DNA from: Ardenticatenaceae bacterium
Lineage (GTDB): Bacteria > Chloroflexota > Anaerolineae > Promineifilales > Promineifilaceae
Reading direction: 5' to 3'
Length of the DNA: 64,000 nucleotides
NCBI GenBank assembly: GCA_020634565.1
Contig: JACKBN010000002.1
Coordinates: 786,356-850,355, forward strand
Shown here in pieces: positions 8,880 to 17,691 of the stretch (positions within the stretch are counted from its first letter, which is position 1; every line of letters starts with the position of its first letter). The position numbers were made by a program, and so were the translations under genes. Below the pieces are notes generated by a model. The model saw only the letters and a list, made by a program, of their open reading frames with translations, searched no databases and was not told the DNA's origin.

Positions 8880-9791
8880 TTAATTCTCTTGGGCCAGACA
8901 GTGCAGCATGGCTCGAATTTGCTCAGCGTGGCCGCCGGTTTTGTAATAGTTGTGTACGTTTTGCCATGCTTCCGTATCGGGAACGGCCGTTTCCCACGGA
9001 CAATCTACCAACGTCAACACATCAACATCTTCACTCAACTCTGGGAGAAGCCCTTGCGCCTGCGCCGCACGGCAAGCCGCCTCGATAGCGTTAAAGTAAG
9101 CGATGTTGTCCAGCAGCAGCTGTCGTCCCGCAGTGACCGGCGCATGGCAGTACAGCACCGTTTCGGCAGGCAGCGCCGCCAGCTTCGCCAGCGATTCACG
9201 CATCGCTGACAAGCCATCCGGCGTGCGCGCCATCGGGTACGGCATTTCGGCGGCATCGGCCGCCAGCAGCGTCGCAATTTCAGGAATGAACAGCGAGTAA
9301 TGATCGTCGGTGTGGCCCGGCGTGGGCAACAGTTCCAGCGTCAAATCGCCACCATCGATGACAAATTTATCCTGAATAAGCAGAGTCGGCGGCGTAAACA
9401 CCACCTCGCCAAACACCTCTGGCTCCAGCTCCTTCATTTTGGCCAAATAAGTCGCCGCTTCTTCCTGCTGGAACTTGGGCGGGCTGAGATGGCTGCCGAT
9501 GATGGGGGCGGGCTGTACGGCCGTTTCTCCCGCAAACAACTGGTTCCCCCAGCAATGGTCATAATCCGCATGGGTATTGACGACCAAAAGCTGACGGCCG
9601 TTTGTGAGATGCGGCTGCGCCCAGGCCAACATTTGTACGGCCGTTTGCGGATTGATCACCGTGTCCACCAGCACCACAAAGCGCTCAGTCACCACGATGA
9701 AGGTATCCACCAACTTTCCGTTGCGACAAACGATAATTCGCTCGTCCCAACCTTGATTTTCAATTAATTGCAGTTCGTTTGTATGGGGCAT
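8880..9791 (-). CDS. MBL-fold metallo-hydrolase
   Basis: 303 residues. Zinc-binding signature NTHADYDHCWG (about residues 74-84) gives H-x-D-x-D-H, a variant of HxHxDH; later ligands are in TPGHTDDHYS and the Asp of LAADAAEMP, and YCHAPV supplies the last His. The family includes beta-lactamases, glyoxalase II and quorum-quenching lactonases. It is a second, clearly different MBL gene within 2 kb of the first, so not a recent duplicate. Role unknown. Confidence 0.86.
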   Translation of the reverse strand: MPHTNELQLIENQGWDERIIVCRNGKLVDTFIVVTERFVVLVDTVINPQTAVQMLAWAQPHLTNGRQLLVVNTHADYDHCWGNQLFAGETAVQPAPIIGSHLSPPKFQQEEAATYLAKMKELEPEVFGEVVFTPPTLLIQDKFVIDGGDLTLELLPTPGHTDDHYSLFIPEIATLLAADAAEMPYPMARTPDGLSAMRESLAKLAALPAETVLYCHAPVTAGRQLLLDNIAYFNAIEAACRAAQAQGLLPELSEDVDVLTLVDCPWETAVPDTEAWQNVHNYYKTGGHAEQIRAMLHCLAQEN

Positions 9792-9892
9792 AAGTTTTCA
9801 AGTATGCAAGTGTGCAAGTTTTCAAGTGTGCAAGTTTGTACAGTCATAAACACCTGAGCACTTGAACACTTAACCACCTAAACACAGTTTGA
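9792..9892. repeat. intergenic phrase repeat, CAAGT(G/A)TGCAAGT
   Basis: Repeated AAGTTTTCAAGT(A/G)TGCAAGTGTG words face complementary CACTTGAACACTTAACCACC words, giving an imperfect hairpin downstream of the histidine kinase gene. Nothing coding is seen. Confidence 0.5.
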
Positions 9893-9898
9893 TTTGAA

Positions 9899-11152
9899 TC
9901 AAATAACAACTGGCAAGGTAAACACAAACCGGCTGCCGACACCATCTGGGCCGGGTTCCACCCAAATACGGCCGTTGTGCGCCTCAATCGCCAGCTTGCA
10001 GTAAGACAAACCAAGGCCAAAGCCACGTGGCCGAATGCCACCCGCTTCCGCCTGGGCAAAGCGGTCAAAGATGCGCTCCCGCTCTTCTGGCGCCACACCG
10101 GGACCAGCATCCACCACGCTCACCTCGACCATGCTGCCTTGGCGAACGGCCGTAATCGTCAGCGGGCCACCTTTGGGCGAATACTTAATGGCGTTGTCGA
10201 TCAAGTTGGTAATCACCCGCCGAATTTGATTCGGATCAGCCAGAACGGGTGGCAGATCTTCGGGGAAATTTTGCGCCAGCGTCATTTCCCGTTTGTCCAG
10301 GGCAAACGCGTTCAGCTGCGTCACTTCCCCCATTAACGAGGCCACATTGGTTGGTTCACGCTCGCCTAACGGCCGTCCCGCCTCAATTTGGGCAATGTCC
10401 AACAGCGAATCCACCAAATCCTGCATGCGCAAATGGGATAGGCGGGCAATTTCCAACAGCTCACGGTTTTCTTCCAGCACAGCTTCCGGCAGCACCAGCT
10501 CCAGCATGTTCAACGCGCTAAACAGATTGCCCAGCGGATTGCGCAAATCGTGCACCACCAGCTCGCTCAATTCCTGCCGCCGCTGTTCCATCTGGCGCAG
10601 CGCTTCATTCTCCGATTGCAGCACTTCCACTTCGGCACTTAGCTCGCGCCCGATGGCCGTATTCACCCGCGACATTTCTTCGGCGGCCCGCAGCCGATTG
10701 CTCAAAATCTCCATCATGTTGGTGCTGAAGTTGGGATCAATTTGCAGCAGCTCAAAAAAGTCATTGCGGTGAATGCCCAGCAGGCGCACATCATCCAGAG
10801 CCACAATGGAGGCGGAGCGCGGCTTGTTGTCAATGAGGGACATCTCGCCCACGACTTCGCCCGGCCCACGATAATTGACGCTGGAGGGATTGGCAAAATC
10901 GCCCTGCACCACGGCCACGCGCCCTGACCAGATCAGGTAGGCAATATCGCCGTACTGCCCTTCGTACACCACAATCTCGCCAGGCGTGTAACGATGCTCA
11001 ACCATGACCTGATCCAGCACTTTGCGGTCCAACGAGGAAAGCAAACTGACAACGGTGGAACCTGCGGCCGTTTCCGAGGGATCAATAGGTGCCGGTTGGG
11101 CGGCGCGAACAATATTAAACTCCTCGTCAGGTAATTTCTGAGTCCTCATCAT
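9899..11152 (-). CDS. sensor histidine kinase with N-terminal cyclic-nucleotide-binding (CRP-like) domain
   Basis: 417 residues. Residues about 35-150 form a cNMP-binding domain (YTPGEIVVYEGQYGDIAYLIWSG ... GPGEVVGEMSLIDNKPRSASI), followed by a short coiled coil, a HisKA domain with the phosphoacceptor in VVHDLRNPLGN, and an HATPase domain with NLIDNAIKYSP, DAGPGVAPEERERIFDRF and GFGLGLSYCK. No transmembrane segment, so a cytosolic sensor. The start at 11152 gives an ATGA overlap with the upstream grpB-like stop; an earlier ATG at 11176 is possible. No partner response regulator is adjacent. Confidence 0.9.
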   Translation of the reverse strand: MMRTQKLPDEEFNIVRAAQPAPIDPSETAAGSTVVSLLSSLDRKVLDQVMVEHRYTPGEIVVYEGQYGDIAYLIWSGRVAVVQGDFANPSSVNYRGPGEVVGEMSLIDNKPRSASIVALDDVRLLGIHRNDFFELLQIDPNFSTNMMEILSNRLRAAEEMSRVNTAIGRELSAEVEVLQSENEALRQMEQRRQELSELVVHDLRNPLGNLFSALNMLELVLPEAVLEENRELLEIARLSHLRMQDLVDSLLDIAQIEAGRPLGEREPTNVASLMGEVTQLNAFALDKREMTLAQNFPEDLPPVLADPNQIRRVITNLIDNAIKYSPKGGPLTITAVRQGSMVEVSVVDAGPGVAPEERERIFDRFAQAEAGGIRPRGFGLGLSYCKLAIEAHNGRIWVEPGPDGVGSRFVFTLPVVI

Positions 11153-11679
11153 GTTGTCACTTGCTTTTGACGCCACAGGCGCGCTTTGTTTTCAATTTCA
11201 AGAATAAACGGTGTTTTGCTTTCGGTGTACTGGCTGACGTCAGCAACATATTGCTGCGCCAGCGATTCTTTCAGTTGGCTGTACGCTGTGGCCGCCGCGG
11301 GATGATGCCGTAAATAATCACGAAAGTCCAGATGGCGGGCAATCTCTGGATGGTTTTCCGCATAGACGTGCACGTGATGGGTATGGTGTTCATCGCTGCC
11401 TTTGCGAAAGTAATGTCTGCCAGGAATGCCATTTTCGCCTTTACTGATATAGCTCAGGTCAGCCATCGGTTGAATGAAGGCATCAACGGCCGTAATCTCC
11501 GTCACCTCAATCATGATGTCAATGATAGGCTTGGCTTTAATGCCGGGAACGGCCGTACTGCCAATATGGTGCATAGCAACGAGAATAGGTTGAAAAACGG
11601 CCGTTAATTGTGCGGCTTCCGCTTTGTACTGCTCAATCCAGGCCGGATCGTGTGGCGTTAAAACAACTTTTCTTCCCAT
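11149..11679 (-). CDS. GrpB family protein (UPF0157), nucleotidyltransferase-like
   Basis: 176 residues from ATG 11679 (MGRKVVLTPHDPAW); this is the standard GrpB opening, and the extra 11 codons upstream are unlikely to be used. Family hallmarks are VLTPHDPAWIEQYKAEA, HHIGSTAVPGIKAKPIIDI (G-S-T nucleotidyltransferase-type loop and Asp) and GRHYFRKG ... HHTHHVHVY. The biochemical activity of GrpB proteins is not established here. Its stop overlaps the start of the histidine kinase by 4 bp, indicating coupled translation. Confidence 0.9.
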   Translation of the reverse strand: MGRKVVLTPHDPAWIEQYKAEAAQLTAVFQPILVAMHHIGSTAVPGIKAKPIIDIMIEVTEITAVDAFIQPMADLSYISKGENGIPGRHYFRKGSDEHHTHHVHVYAENHPEIARHLDFRDYLRHHPAAATAYSQLKESLAQQYVADVSQYTESKTPFILEIENKARLWRQKQVTT

Positions 11680-11795
11680 TTTACGGCCGTTATTATGCCG
11701 CATTCCCCCCAATGCTGCATACTACCTGAAAAGATTGAGCCATTTGGGGACAGGCGCGTCCATTTTAGAATGAATTACACCTAAAACGCCCCAAT

Positions 11796-12635
11796 CTAAA
11801 ACTCAAATCCGTCATACGGTTTTGGCGCGTTGTCATGTTCTTCAATTTCCCACGTTTTGCGCCAAAGAGAACTAGCTCCATCAATCCGAATAGATTCACC
11901 GCTGACGTAATTGGCCCCCGGCGAAAGCAAAAAGACGATAACAGCGGCCGTTTCACTCTCCGTGCCCATCCGCTTAAAAGGAATATCCTGCACCACACTC
12001 TGAATAAATTCTTTGGCCACGTCCGGGTAGTTGTCCAATCCACTGGATTCGATTAGTCCAGGCGCGACGGCGTTGATGCGCACGCCGGAGCGCGCCCATT
12101 CCACCGCCAGCGTCTTGGTGAGGTTCTCAATACCCGCCCGCGCTGCCGCCGAATGGACCATGCCGGGAAAACCGCGCCAATTTTCCATCAGCATGTTCAC
12201 AATCACGCCGCCGTGGTCGCGCATTGCCTGGTTGTACGCCTCGCGGCACATCAAAAAAGTGCCGGTGAGATTGGTCTCCACTACCGCGTGAAACCCCTTT
12301 TTGCTGATAAATTCGGCCGGACTGAGGAATTGTCCACCGGCGTTGTTCACCAGCGCGTGAATGCGACCACGAGCCGCCAACACGTCGGCAAACAGCGCCT
12401 GCACCTGCTCTTCCTCGCGAATGTTGCAGGTGAAGGTGGAGGATTCCCCACCCATTTGTGCGATTTCTTGGGAAACGGCCGTTAACTTTTCCAGCGTACG
12501 CCCCACCAGCACCACATGCGCACCCAGGCTAGCCAACTCAATTGCCGTGGCCCGGCCAATACCGCTGCCCCCACCCGTCACGATGATGGTTTGGCCTGCA
12601 AAAAGATCGTCTCTAAAAATGGAATGGTAATTCAT
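11796..12635 (-). CDS. SDR family oxidoreductase, peroxisomal trans-2-enoyl-CoA reductase (PECR)-like
   Basis: 279 residues. TGGGSGIGRA (residues 20-29) binds NADP(H); NNAGGQFLSPAEFISKKGFHAV strongly recalls PECR/2,4-dienoyl-CoA reductase proteins. As in that branch the usual YxxxK is replaced (SAAARAGIENLTK), so this is not a lost active site but a subfamily trait. Expected to reduce an enoyl- or dienoyl-CoA, in keeping with the ACADs around it. About 45 extra C-terminal residues follow the last strand (SSLWRKTWEIEEHD). Confidence 0.85.
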   Translation of the reverse strand: MNYHSIFRDDLFAGQTIIVTGGGSGIGRATAIELASLGAHVVLVGRTLEKLTAVSQEIAQMGGESSTFTCNIREEEQVQALFADVLAARGRIHALVNNAGGQFLSPAEFISKKGFHAVVETNLTGTFLMCREAYNQAMRDHGGVIVNMLMENWRGFPGMVHSAAARAGIENLTKTLAVEWARSGVRINAVAPGLIESSGLDNYPDVAKEFIQSVVQDIPFKRMGTESETAAVIVFLLSPGANYVSGESIRIDGASSLWRKTWEIEEHDNAPKPYDGFEF

Positions 12636-12656
12636 AAATTTTATTTTCTCTTTTTA

Positions 12657-12725
12657 GGACACAGATGCACACGGATTGCCACAGATTTGGAGAAAATCTG
12701 CGTTCATCCGTGTTTTTCTGTGTCC
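12657..12725. repeat. intergenic hairpin, GGACACAGA/TCTGTGTCC phrase family
   Basis: Arms GGACACAGATGCACACGGAT and ATCCGTGTTTTTCTGTGTCC pair with a nested CAGATTTT/AAAATCTG stem, between the SDR and K+ channel genes. The same words recur at 17585-17654. Confidence 0.75.
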
Positions 12726-13117
12726 GATTCATTCGTGGAAGTTTCATCTGAAGACGGCCGTTTTCCTCGATTTTTGATCCGCGTCAGCAACGTTGGCGAA
12801 TCCGTCGTTTGGTGATAGTTGGCCAGCAGTAACAAAAAGCTGGAAAGCACACCCAGCCCCAGGATGATGTAGACAATGGTGAAGATTTTGCCAACGGCCG
12901 TTTGCGGCGAAAAATCACCATACCCCACCGTCGTCAAGGTAATGACGCTAAAGTAAAACGCATCCAACCAGCTCCACCCCTCCACGGTGTGGTAAAACCA
13001 GGTGCCCGCCAACAAAATAAGCACCACCGACCAAAACAGCCCGCGAAACTCCGGCTCCTTCAGCCCATCCCGAATGCCCCGAATGAGGCGTAGTAGAAAA
13101 ATAAACAGTGCTGGCAT
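12704..13117 (-). CDS. two-TM potassium channel family protein
   Basis: 137 residues. Two hydrophobic helices (about residues 25-45 and 75-98) flank a pore loop with the selectivity filter TLTTVGYGDFSP, as in KcsA/MthK-type channels. The short hydrophilic C-terminus (RIKNRGKRPSSDETS) lacks an RCK/TrkA-N domain, so it would be a bare pore. It should sit in the cytoplasmic membrane and conduct K+. The stop codon region overlaps the flanking hairpin. Confidence 0.9.
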   Translation of the reverse strand: MPALFIFLLRLIRGIRDGLKEPEFRGLFWSVVLILLAGTWFYHTVEGWSWLDAFYFSVITLTTVGYGDFSPQTAVGKIFTIVYIILGLGVLSSFLLLLANYHQTTDSPTLLTRIKNRGKRPSSDETSTNESDTEKHG

Positions 13118-13132
13118 AAAGATCTTTTTTGG

Positions 13133-13271
13133 GCCACAGAGAACACAGAGGTTTTAGAGAGGTTACTTACAAGATTGGACCATTTTCTGTACCAACATTT
13201 CACAATTAAACGTATCCCAAAATGGTCCTATCTCTAACAATTCCTCTTAGTTCTCTGTGTCCTCTGTGGCA
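13133..13271. repeat. nested intergenic inverted repeats: GCCACAGAG arms enclosing an AGATTGGACCATTTT element
   Basis: Outer arms GCCACAGAGAACACAGAG and CTCTGTGTCCTCTGTGGC form one hairpin. Inside it, 13172-13233 is a 62-bp element with 15-bp terminal inverted repeats (one mismatch) that recurs at 19265-19328. The nesting suggests insertion of one element into another. Confidence 0.75.
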
Positions 13272-13275
13272 AGAA

Positions 13276-14322
13276 TTATCCTTTCATCACCTCAACGGCC
13301 GCTTTCGCCATCAGCGGAATCATCGGGCCAAACGCAGCAAACCGCTCATCTTGCGTTTGCCCCCGCGCATACCTTATGTAAATCTGAGCGATGATCACCA
13401 CCAGGCGGAACAGCCCCAACGTGTGGTAAAAACTAATATTGTGCACGGAACGGCCGCTTTTCTGCGCATACCGTTCTACCAATTCCCGCCGGGTCAAAAA
13501 GCCCAACTCACCCGTCGGCATCATCGCCATTTGCTGGAAGTACGGCGCGTCCGTCGGCTCCGTCCAATAGCACAGCAGCGCCCCCAAATCAGACATCGGG
13601 TCGCCCAACGTGCACATGTCCCAATCAAAAATCGCCACCAACTGCCCCGGATCGTCCTCAGCCAGCATCACGTTGTCCAGCTTGTAGTCGTTATGCACCA
13701 GCGAAACATCAGACGAAGTTGGCAAATTCGCTTTTAGCCACTCATAAACCGCATCCATCTCCGACAAATCCGCCTCTTTGGCCGCGTGCCACCGCTTGTA
13801 CCACCCCTCTACCTGCCGCTCGATGAACCCTTCTGGCTTGCCCAAATCACTCAGGCCCAGCGCCGCGTAATCCACCGCGTGGAGTTCTGCCAGCGCATCG
13901 ACCATCGCTTCACTCATGCGGCGGGGTGCGTCAGGCATCTCGGCAAACTGCGGTGGAATCTTGCGGCGCACCACCACGCCCTTGCGCCGCTCCATCACAA
14001 AAAAGTCGGCTCCGATGAGCGCCGGATCGTCGCAGTACAAAAATGCGCGCGGCGCGAAGGGCAGCGCCTGATGCAGCACCGAGAGCACTTTGTATTCGCG
14101 CCCCATGTCGTGGGCCGATTTGGCCACCGGCCCCAGCGGCGGGCGGCGCAAAACATATTCGTGGCTGCCGTAATCCAGCAGGTAGGTCAGGTTGGCCGCG
14201 CCACCACCAAACTGCCGCACACTCAACTGGTTTTCACTGCCCGGCAGCTTACCCCGCAAATATTCCGCTAATCGCGCCTCATCAAACTGTTCATCTGGTC
14301 GCACTTCAATCGTGTCTTTCAT
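13276..14322 (-). CDS. phosphotransferase family protein (APH-like, ACAD10/11-associated type)
   Basis: 348 residues from ATG 14322. Kinase-like fold: GGAANLTYLLDYG (nucleotide loop), VLRRPPLGP, VMERRKG hinge, the catalytic LVHNDYKLDNVML (HxDxxxxN) and FDWDMCTLGDPMSDLG metal-binding Asp. In animals the ACAD10 and ACAD11 proteins carry exactly this domain fused to an acyl-CoA dehydrogenase; here the ACAD lies next door (14518-15705) as a separate gene. By that analogy it may phosphorylate a 4-hydroxyacyl-CoA before elimination. This role is inferred from neighbourhood, not shown. Confidence 0.87.
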   Translation of the reverse strand: MKDTIEVRPDEQFDEARLAEYLRGKLPGSENQLSVRQFGGGAANLTYLLDYGSHEYVLRRPPLGPVAKSAHDMGREYKVLSVLHQALPFAPRAFLYCDDPALIGADFFVMERRKGVVVRRKIPPQFAEMPDAPRRMSEAMVDALAELHAVDYAALGLSDLGKPEGFIERQVEGWYKRWHAAKEADLSEMDAVYEWLKANLPTSSDVSLVHNDYKLDNVMLAEDDPGQLVAIFDWDMCTLGDPMSDLGALLCYWTEPTDAPYFQQMAMMPTGELGFLTRRELVERYAQKSGRSVHNISFYHTLGLFRLVVIIAQIYIRYARGQTQDERFAAFGPMIPLMAKAAVEVMKG

Positions 14323-14390
14323 GTTTTCCCATTCCGTCTGACGCACCGTACACTTAATTTAGCGACCCAACTGAGAAAAAGAATGGGACG

Positions 14391-14458
14391 CTGATTAACG
14401 CTGATGACGCTGATTTTTCTTCTTTTTATCCGCGTTATCCGCGTCCATCTGCGTCCTA
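14391..14458. repeat. intergenic hairpin, GGGACGCTGATTAACGC phrase family
   Basis: GGACGCTGATTAACGCTGAT words face ATCCGCGTTATCCGCGTCC across a T/C-rich loop, between the phosphotransferase and ACAD genes. A related copy is at 32401-32474. Confidence 0.65.
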
Positions 14459-14517
14459 TTTTTAAAATGACTTCAAGCCAGCTTACCGATTACTGAATAC
14501 CGTTTACGGATCACCGA

Positions 14518-15705
14518 TTACTGATACTTGGCAAAAATTCGCCGCGCCACCGACCATTTATGCACCTCATCCGGGCCGTCGTAGATGCGGGCGGCGCGCT
14601 CGTGGCGGAACCAATAGGCCAGCGGCGTGTCGTCGGTCATGCCCAGGCCGCCATGCACCTGAATGGCGCGATCCAGCACTGCTTGCAGCACATTCGCCAC
14701 GTGGAATTTGATTAGCGAAATGTCGTCGCGGGCGGCGTACTGCCCCTCTTCGTCGATGCGTTTGGCCGTGGCCAGCACCATCAGGCGGGCGGCGTTGATC
14801 TCGGCGCGGCTCTCGGCAACCCAGTTTTGGATGGTTTGCTGCCCCGCCAACGGCCGTCCCGGAGCCACCTCTCGTTTGAGCGCATATCTGCACATCATCT
14901 CGAAGGCACGTTCGCAAATGCCAATCCAGCGCATGCAGTGGTGAATCCGCCCCGGCCCCAGTCGTTCCTGCGCGATGGCAAAGCCTTCCCCCTCTGCGCC
15001 CAACACGTTGGTCAACGGCACCTGCACATCTTCATAGCGCACCTCGGCATGGCTGGCCCAACCTTCACCCGGCTCGCCCATCACGGAAATGTTGCGCACT
15101 AGGGTGAAGCCCGGCGTATCCAGCGGCACGATGATTTGGCTGGCGCGGGCATGGCGGCTCGCTTCCGGGTTGGTAATCGCCATCACCACTGCAAACGCGG
15201 CCCCGTCGTCTGAGCTGGTGAACCATTTGTGGCCGTCAATGATGTAAGAGTCGCCTTCGCGAACGGCCGTTGTGCTCATCATCGTCGGGTTAGAGCCAGC
15301 GTGCTCCGGTTCCGTCATCGAAAAGCAGCTGCGAATCTCACCGCGCAGCAGCGGCATCAAATATTTTTCCTTCTGCTCTGGCGTGCCGTGGTCAATGAGG
15401 ATTTCCATGTTGCCGGAATCGGGGGCCTGACAGTTAAACACAAAATGGCCAATGGGCGTCTGGCCAAGCTCCTGGCTCATCAGGCCATGCTCAAACAGAC
15501 TCAGCCCCAGGCCGCCATACTCCTTGGAAACTTGCGGCAGCCAGAGGCCCAAATCTTTCACCATTTGCCGCTTTTGCTGCAAAACGGGCTCCATTGCGTT
15601 GAACCCTTTGGCCAGAAAATCACGCTCCAGGGGAATCAACTCTTCACGCACAAACTCGCGCGCTGTGGCTAAATTTTTCTTGAGTTCAGGGGAGATATTG
15701 AACAC
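14518..15705 (-). CDS. acyl-CoA dehydrogenase, ACAD10/11-like
   Basis: 395 residues. FAD segment SMTEPEHAGSNPTMM, DGHKWFTSSDDGA, then QVHGGLGMTDDTPLAYWFR and the tail RIYDGPDEVHKWSVARR. The IYDGPDEVH signature (Asp instead of the usual Glu) is characteristic of the ACAD10/11 branch, whose eukaryotic members carry an APH kinase domain; the matching APH gene follows directly downstream at 13276-14322. An SDR (15790-16572) sits upstream on the same strand, so the three may act on one hydroxylated fatty-acid substrate. Family assignment is solid, substrate inferred. Confidence 0.92.
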   Translation of the reverse strand: MFNISPELKKNLATAREFVREELIPLERDFLAKGFNAMEPVLQQKRQMVKDLGLWLPQVSKEYGGLGLSLFEHGLMSQELGQTPIGHFVFNCQAPDSGNMEILIDHGTPEQKEKYLMPLLRGEIRSCFSMTEPEHAGSNPTMMSTTAVREGDSYIIDGHKWFTSSDDGAAFAVVMAITNPEASRHARASQIIVPLDTPGFTLVRNISVMGEPGEGWASHAEVRYEDVQVPLTNVLGAEGEGFAIAQERLGPGRIHHCMRWIGICERAFEMMCRYALKREVAPGRPLAGQQTIQNWVAESRAEINAARLMVLATAKRIDEEGQYAARDDISLIKFHVANVLQAVLDRAIQVHGGLGMTDDTPLAYWFRHERAARIYDGPDEVHKWSVARRIFAKYQ

Positions 15706-15735
15706 TTTTTTACTCCATTTGAGGGAGTAATTATG

Positions 15736-15794
15736 TAATTAGTAATTGGTAATTTGTAATTATTTAATTACCCAATTACTAGTTACCAATTACC
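15736..15794. repeat. intergenic AT-rich hairpin, AATTAGTAATTGGTAATT phrase family
   Basis: Words AATTAGTAATTGGTAATT and AATTACCCAATTACTAGTTACC are mutually complementary. The same vocabulary makes the hairpin at 63426-63482. Confidence 0.65.
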
Positions 15795-16572
15795 CAATTG
15801 CGTTGCCAATAAACTGCCCGCCATCAATCAACATCGTCGCGCCGGTGGTGAAGCTAGACGCGCCAGAGGCGAGGTAAAGGGCCATGCCGGTCAGCTCTTC
15901 CGGCTCTGCCATGCGGCCCTGGGGAATTTGCTTCATGACGGCATCGTTGATAGCTGAATTGCTCCAGATGGCGGCGCTAAATTTCGTTTTGATGAAGCCG
16001 GGGGCGATGGCGTTGACCTGGATGTTGTCGGCTGCTAATTCCGCCGCCAAAACTTGAGTGAGCATAAGAACGGCCGCTTTGCTCACACAATAGACCCCCA
16101 TCCCCGGCTGCGGTGCCAAACCGGCAATGGAGGCAATGTTGATGATTTTCCCCCCGCCCCGCGCCTTCATGCTGGACGCACAGCCTTTGGCTACGCGAAA
16201 ATAACCTTTCACGTTCACGTCCATAATTTTGTCCCAATGGCTCTCTTCGGCCGTCATCACTGGGCCAAAATGGGGATTGGTGGCCGCGTTGTTCACGGCA
16301 ATGTCGATGCCACCGTACGCCTCGGTTGCTTTGGCGACCAGTTCGTTCACGGCGTCATCGTCGCCCGTGTGGGCGGCAATGGGCAGCGCCTCACCGCCGT
16401 TACCGCGAATGATTTCCGCGACCTCGTCCAGCGCTTCCTGCTTACGGCTGGCTAACACCACTTTCGCCCCTGCGGCAGCGTACGCCTCGGCAATGGCCTG
16501 CCCAATGCCGCGTGATGCGCCAGTGATCAGCGCTACTTTTCCGGTAAGATCAAAATCTGGCTGCTTGCTCAT
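15790..16572 (-). CDS. SDR family oxidoreductase, FabG/3-hydroxyacyl-CoA dehydrogenase-like
   Basis: 260 residues from ATG 16572 (MSKQPDFDLTGKVALITGASRGIG), preceded by GAGGGAC; the 29 upstream codons lack SDR features. Motifs: TGASRGIG, NNAATNPHFG, catalytic Ser in NIASIAG and YCVSK, and IDGGQFIGNA at the end. It probably interconverts a 3-hydroxy and 3-keto acyl group. First gene of a likely SDR-ACAD-phosphotransferase series on the minus strand, divergent from the LLM oxidoreductase. Confidence 0.9.
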   Translation of the reverse strand: MSKQPDFDLTGKVALITGASRGIGQAIAEAYAAAGAKVVLASRKQEALDEVAEIIRGNGGEALPIAAHTGDDDAVNELVAKATEAYGGIDIAVNNAATNPHFGPVMTAEESHWDKIMDVNVKGYFRVAKGCASSMKARGGGKIINIASIAGLAPQPGMGVYCVSKAAVLMLTQVLAAELAADNIQVNAIAPGFIKTKFSAAIWSNSAINDAVMKQIPQGRMAEPEELTGMALYLASGASSFTTGATMLIDGGQFIGNAIG

Positions 16573-16729
16573 GCTGTCCCTCGCTTGTAGAAAGTTTGTG
16601 GAATGTGCCAAACTATAAACGGCGGCGAGCATTTGCGCAAAAACGGCCGTTCCCGACAAAAGATGTCAAGAATTTTGCGGTAAACTCTCCATCAAACCAT
16701 TTCCCCGGAAAATTAAGGAGCAAACAGTC

Positions 16730-17569
16730 ATGAAATATGGATTTGTGATTCCCAGCGGCGACGCCCGCACCGTGGCCGAACTGGCGAAAACGGCCGAATC
16801 TGCCAACTGGGACGCCATCTTTGTTTGGGAACCGGTCTGGGGTATCGACGCCTGGGTTAGCCTGACGGCCGCGGCGATGGTCACTGAGCGAATTCGTTTG
16901 GGCACGATGATCACCCCGATTTCGCGGATGCGCCCCTGGAAGCTGGCCAGCGAAACGGCCACGCTGGACAATCTCTCTGGCGGGCGCGTCATTTTAGGTG
17001 TGGGCTTGGGCGCCGTGGACACCGGCTTCCACGCCTTCGGCGAAGTCACCGACCGCAAAATGCGCGCTGAACTGCTGGACGAGGGGCTGGACATCCTCAC
17101 CGGGCTGTGGCGCGGCCAGCCGTTCAGCTACAGCGGCAAACATTATCAGGTGGCCGAATGCGACTTTTTCCCGCCACCGCCGCCCGTGCAACAACCGCGC
17201 ATTCCCATCTGGATGGTCGGTGCCTGGAACTGGCCCAAAAGCATGGCCCGGGTTCTGCGCTACGATGGCCTACTGCCCAACGTGCTCGATGCAAAAAAGA
17301 ACCACCAACCGCTCACACCAGAAGCCGTCGCCGAAATGGCAGCCTTCATCCGGCAAGAAAAGCCCAATGAGCCATTCGAACTTGTGGTGGAAGGGGAAAC
17401 GCCGGGGGAAAAACCGGATGAGGCGGTGGAAGTGGTACGGCCGTACATCCAAGCAGGCGCAACCTGGTGGCTAGAAACCCGCTGGCAAACTGACCTTAAG
17501 GCAGACGTGCGACAAATCGTAGCCGAGCGCATTGCCCAGGGACCGCCTAAGATAAATGGTGTTCAGTAA
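16730..17569 (+). CDS. LLM class flavin-dependent oxidoreductase (luciferase-like)
   Basis: 279 residues, TIM-barrel luciferase-like monooxygenase. MKYGFVIPSGDARTVAELAK, WEPVWGIDAWVSLTAAAM and GTMITPISRMRPWKLASETATLD are typical; LSGGRVILGVGLG binds the flavin (FMN or F420) phosphate. The family oxidises small organic substrates with O2 or reduces them with F420H2; which applies here cannot be told. AAGGAG ribosome-binding site 9 bp before ATG. It is transcribed divergently from the SDR at 16572; the roughly 155-bp gap holds both promoters and one ACGGCCGT site. Confidence 0.88.
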   Translation: MKYGFVIPSGDARTVAELAKTAESANWDAIFVWEPVWGIDAWVSLTAAAMVTERIRLGTMITPISRMRPWKLASETATLDNLSGGRVILGVGLGAVDTGFHAFGEVTDRKMRAELLDEGLDILTGLWRGQPFSYSGKHYQVAECDFFPPPPPVQQPRIPIWMVGAWNWPKSMARVLRYDGLLPNVLDAKKNHQPLTPEAVAEMAAFIRQEKPNEPFELVVEGETPGEKPDEAVEVVRPYIQAGATWWLETRWQTDLKADVRQIVAERIAQGPPKINGVQ

Positions 17570-17584
17570 TCGGTAATCAAAACA

Positions 17585-17654
17585 GGACACGGATAAGCAC
17601 AGATTTTCACAGATAAAAGCAAAAACCAGTGTTAATCCGTGAAAATCAGTGTCC
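17585..17654. repeat. intergenic hairpin, GGACACGGAT/ATCAGTGTCC phrase family
   Basis: GGACACGGATAAGCAC and GTGAAAATCAGTGTCC pair, with an inner GATTTTCAC/GTGAAAATC stem. It separates the converging LLM and FrnE-like genes and could terminate both. Confidence 0.75.
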
Positions 17655-17691
17655 AATTTCTTCTCCATCATTTCACGAACTTTAGCAAGAA

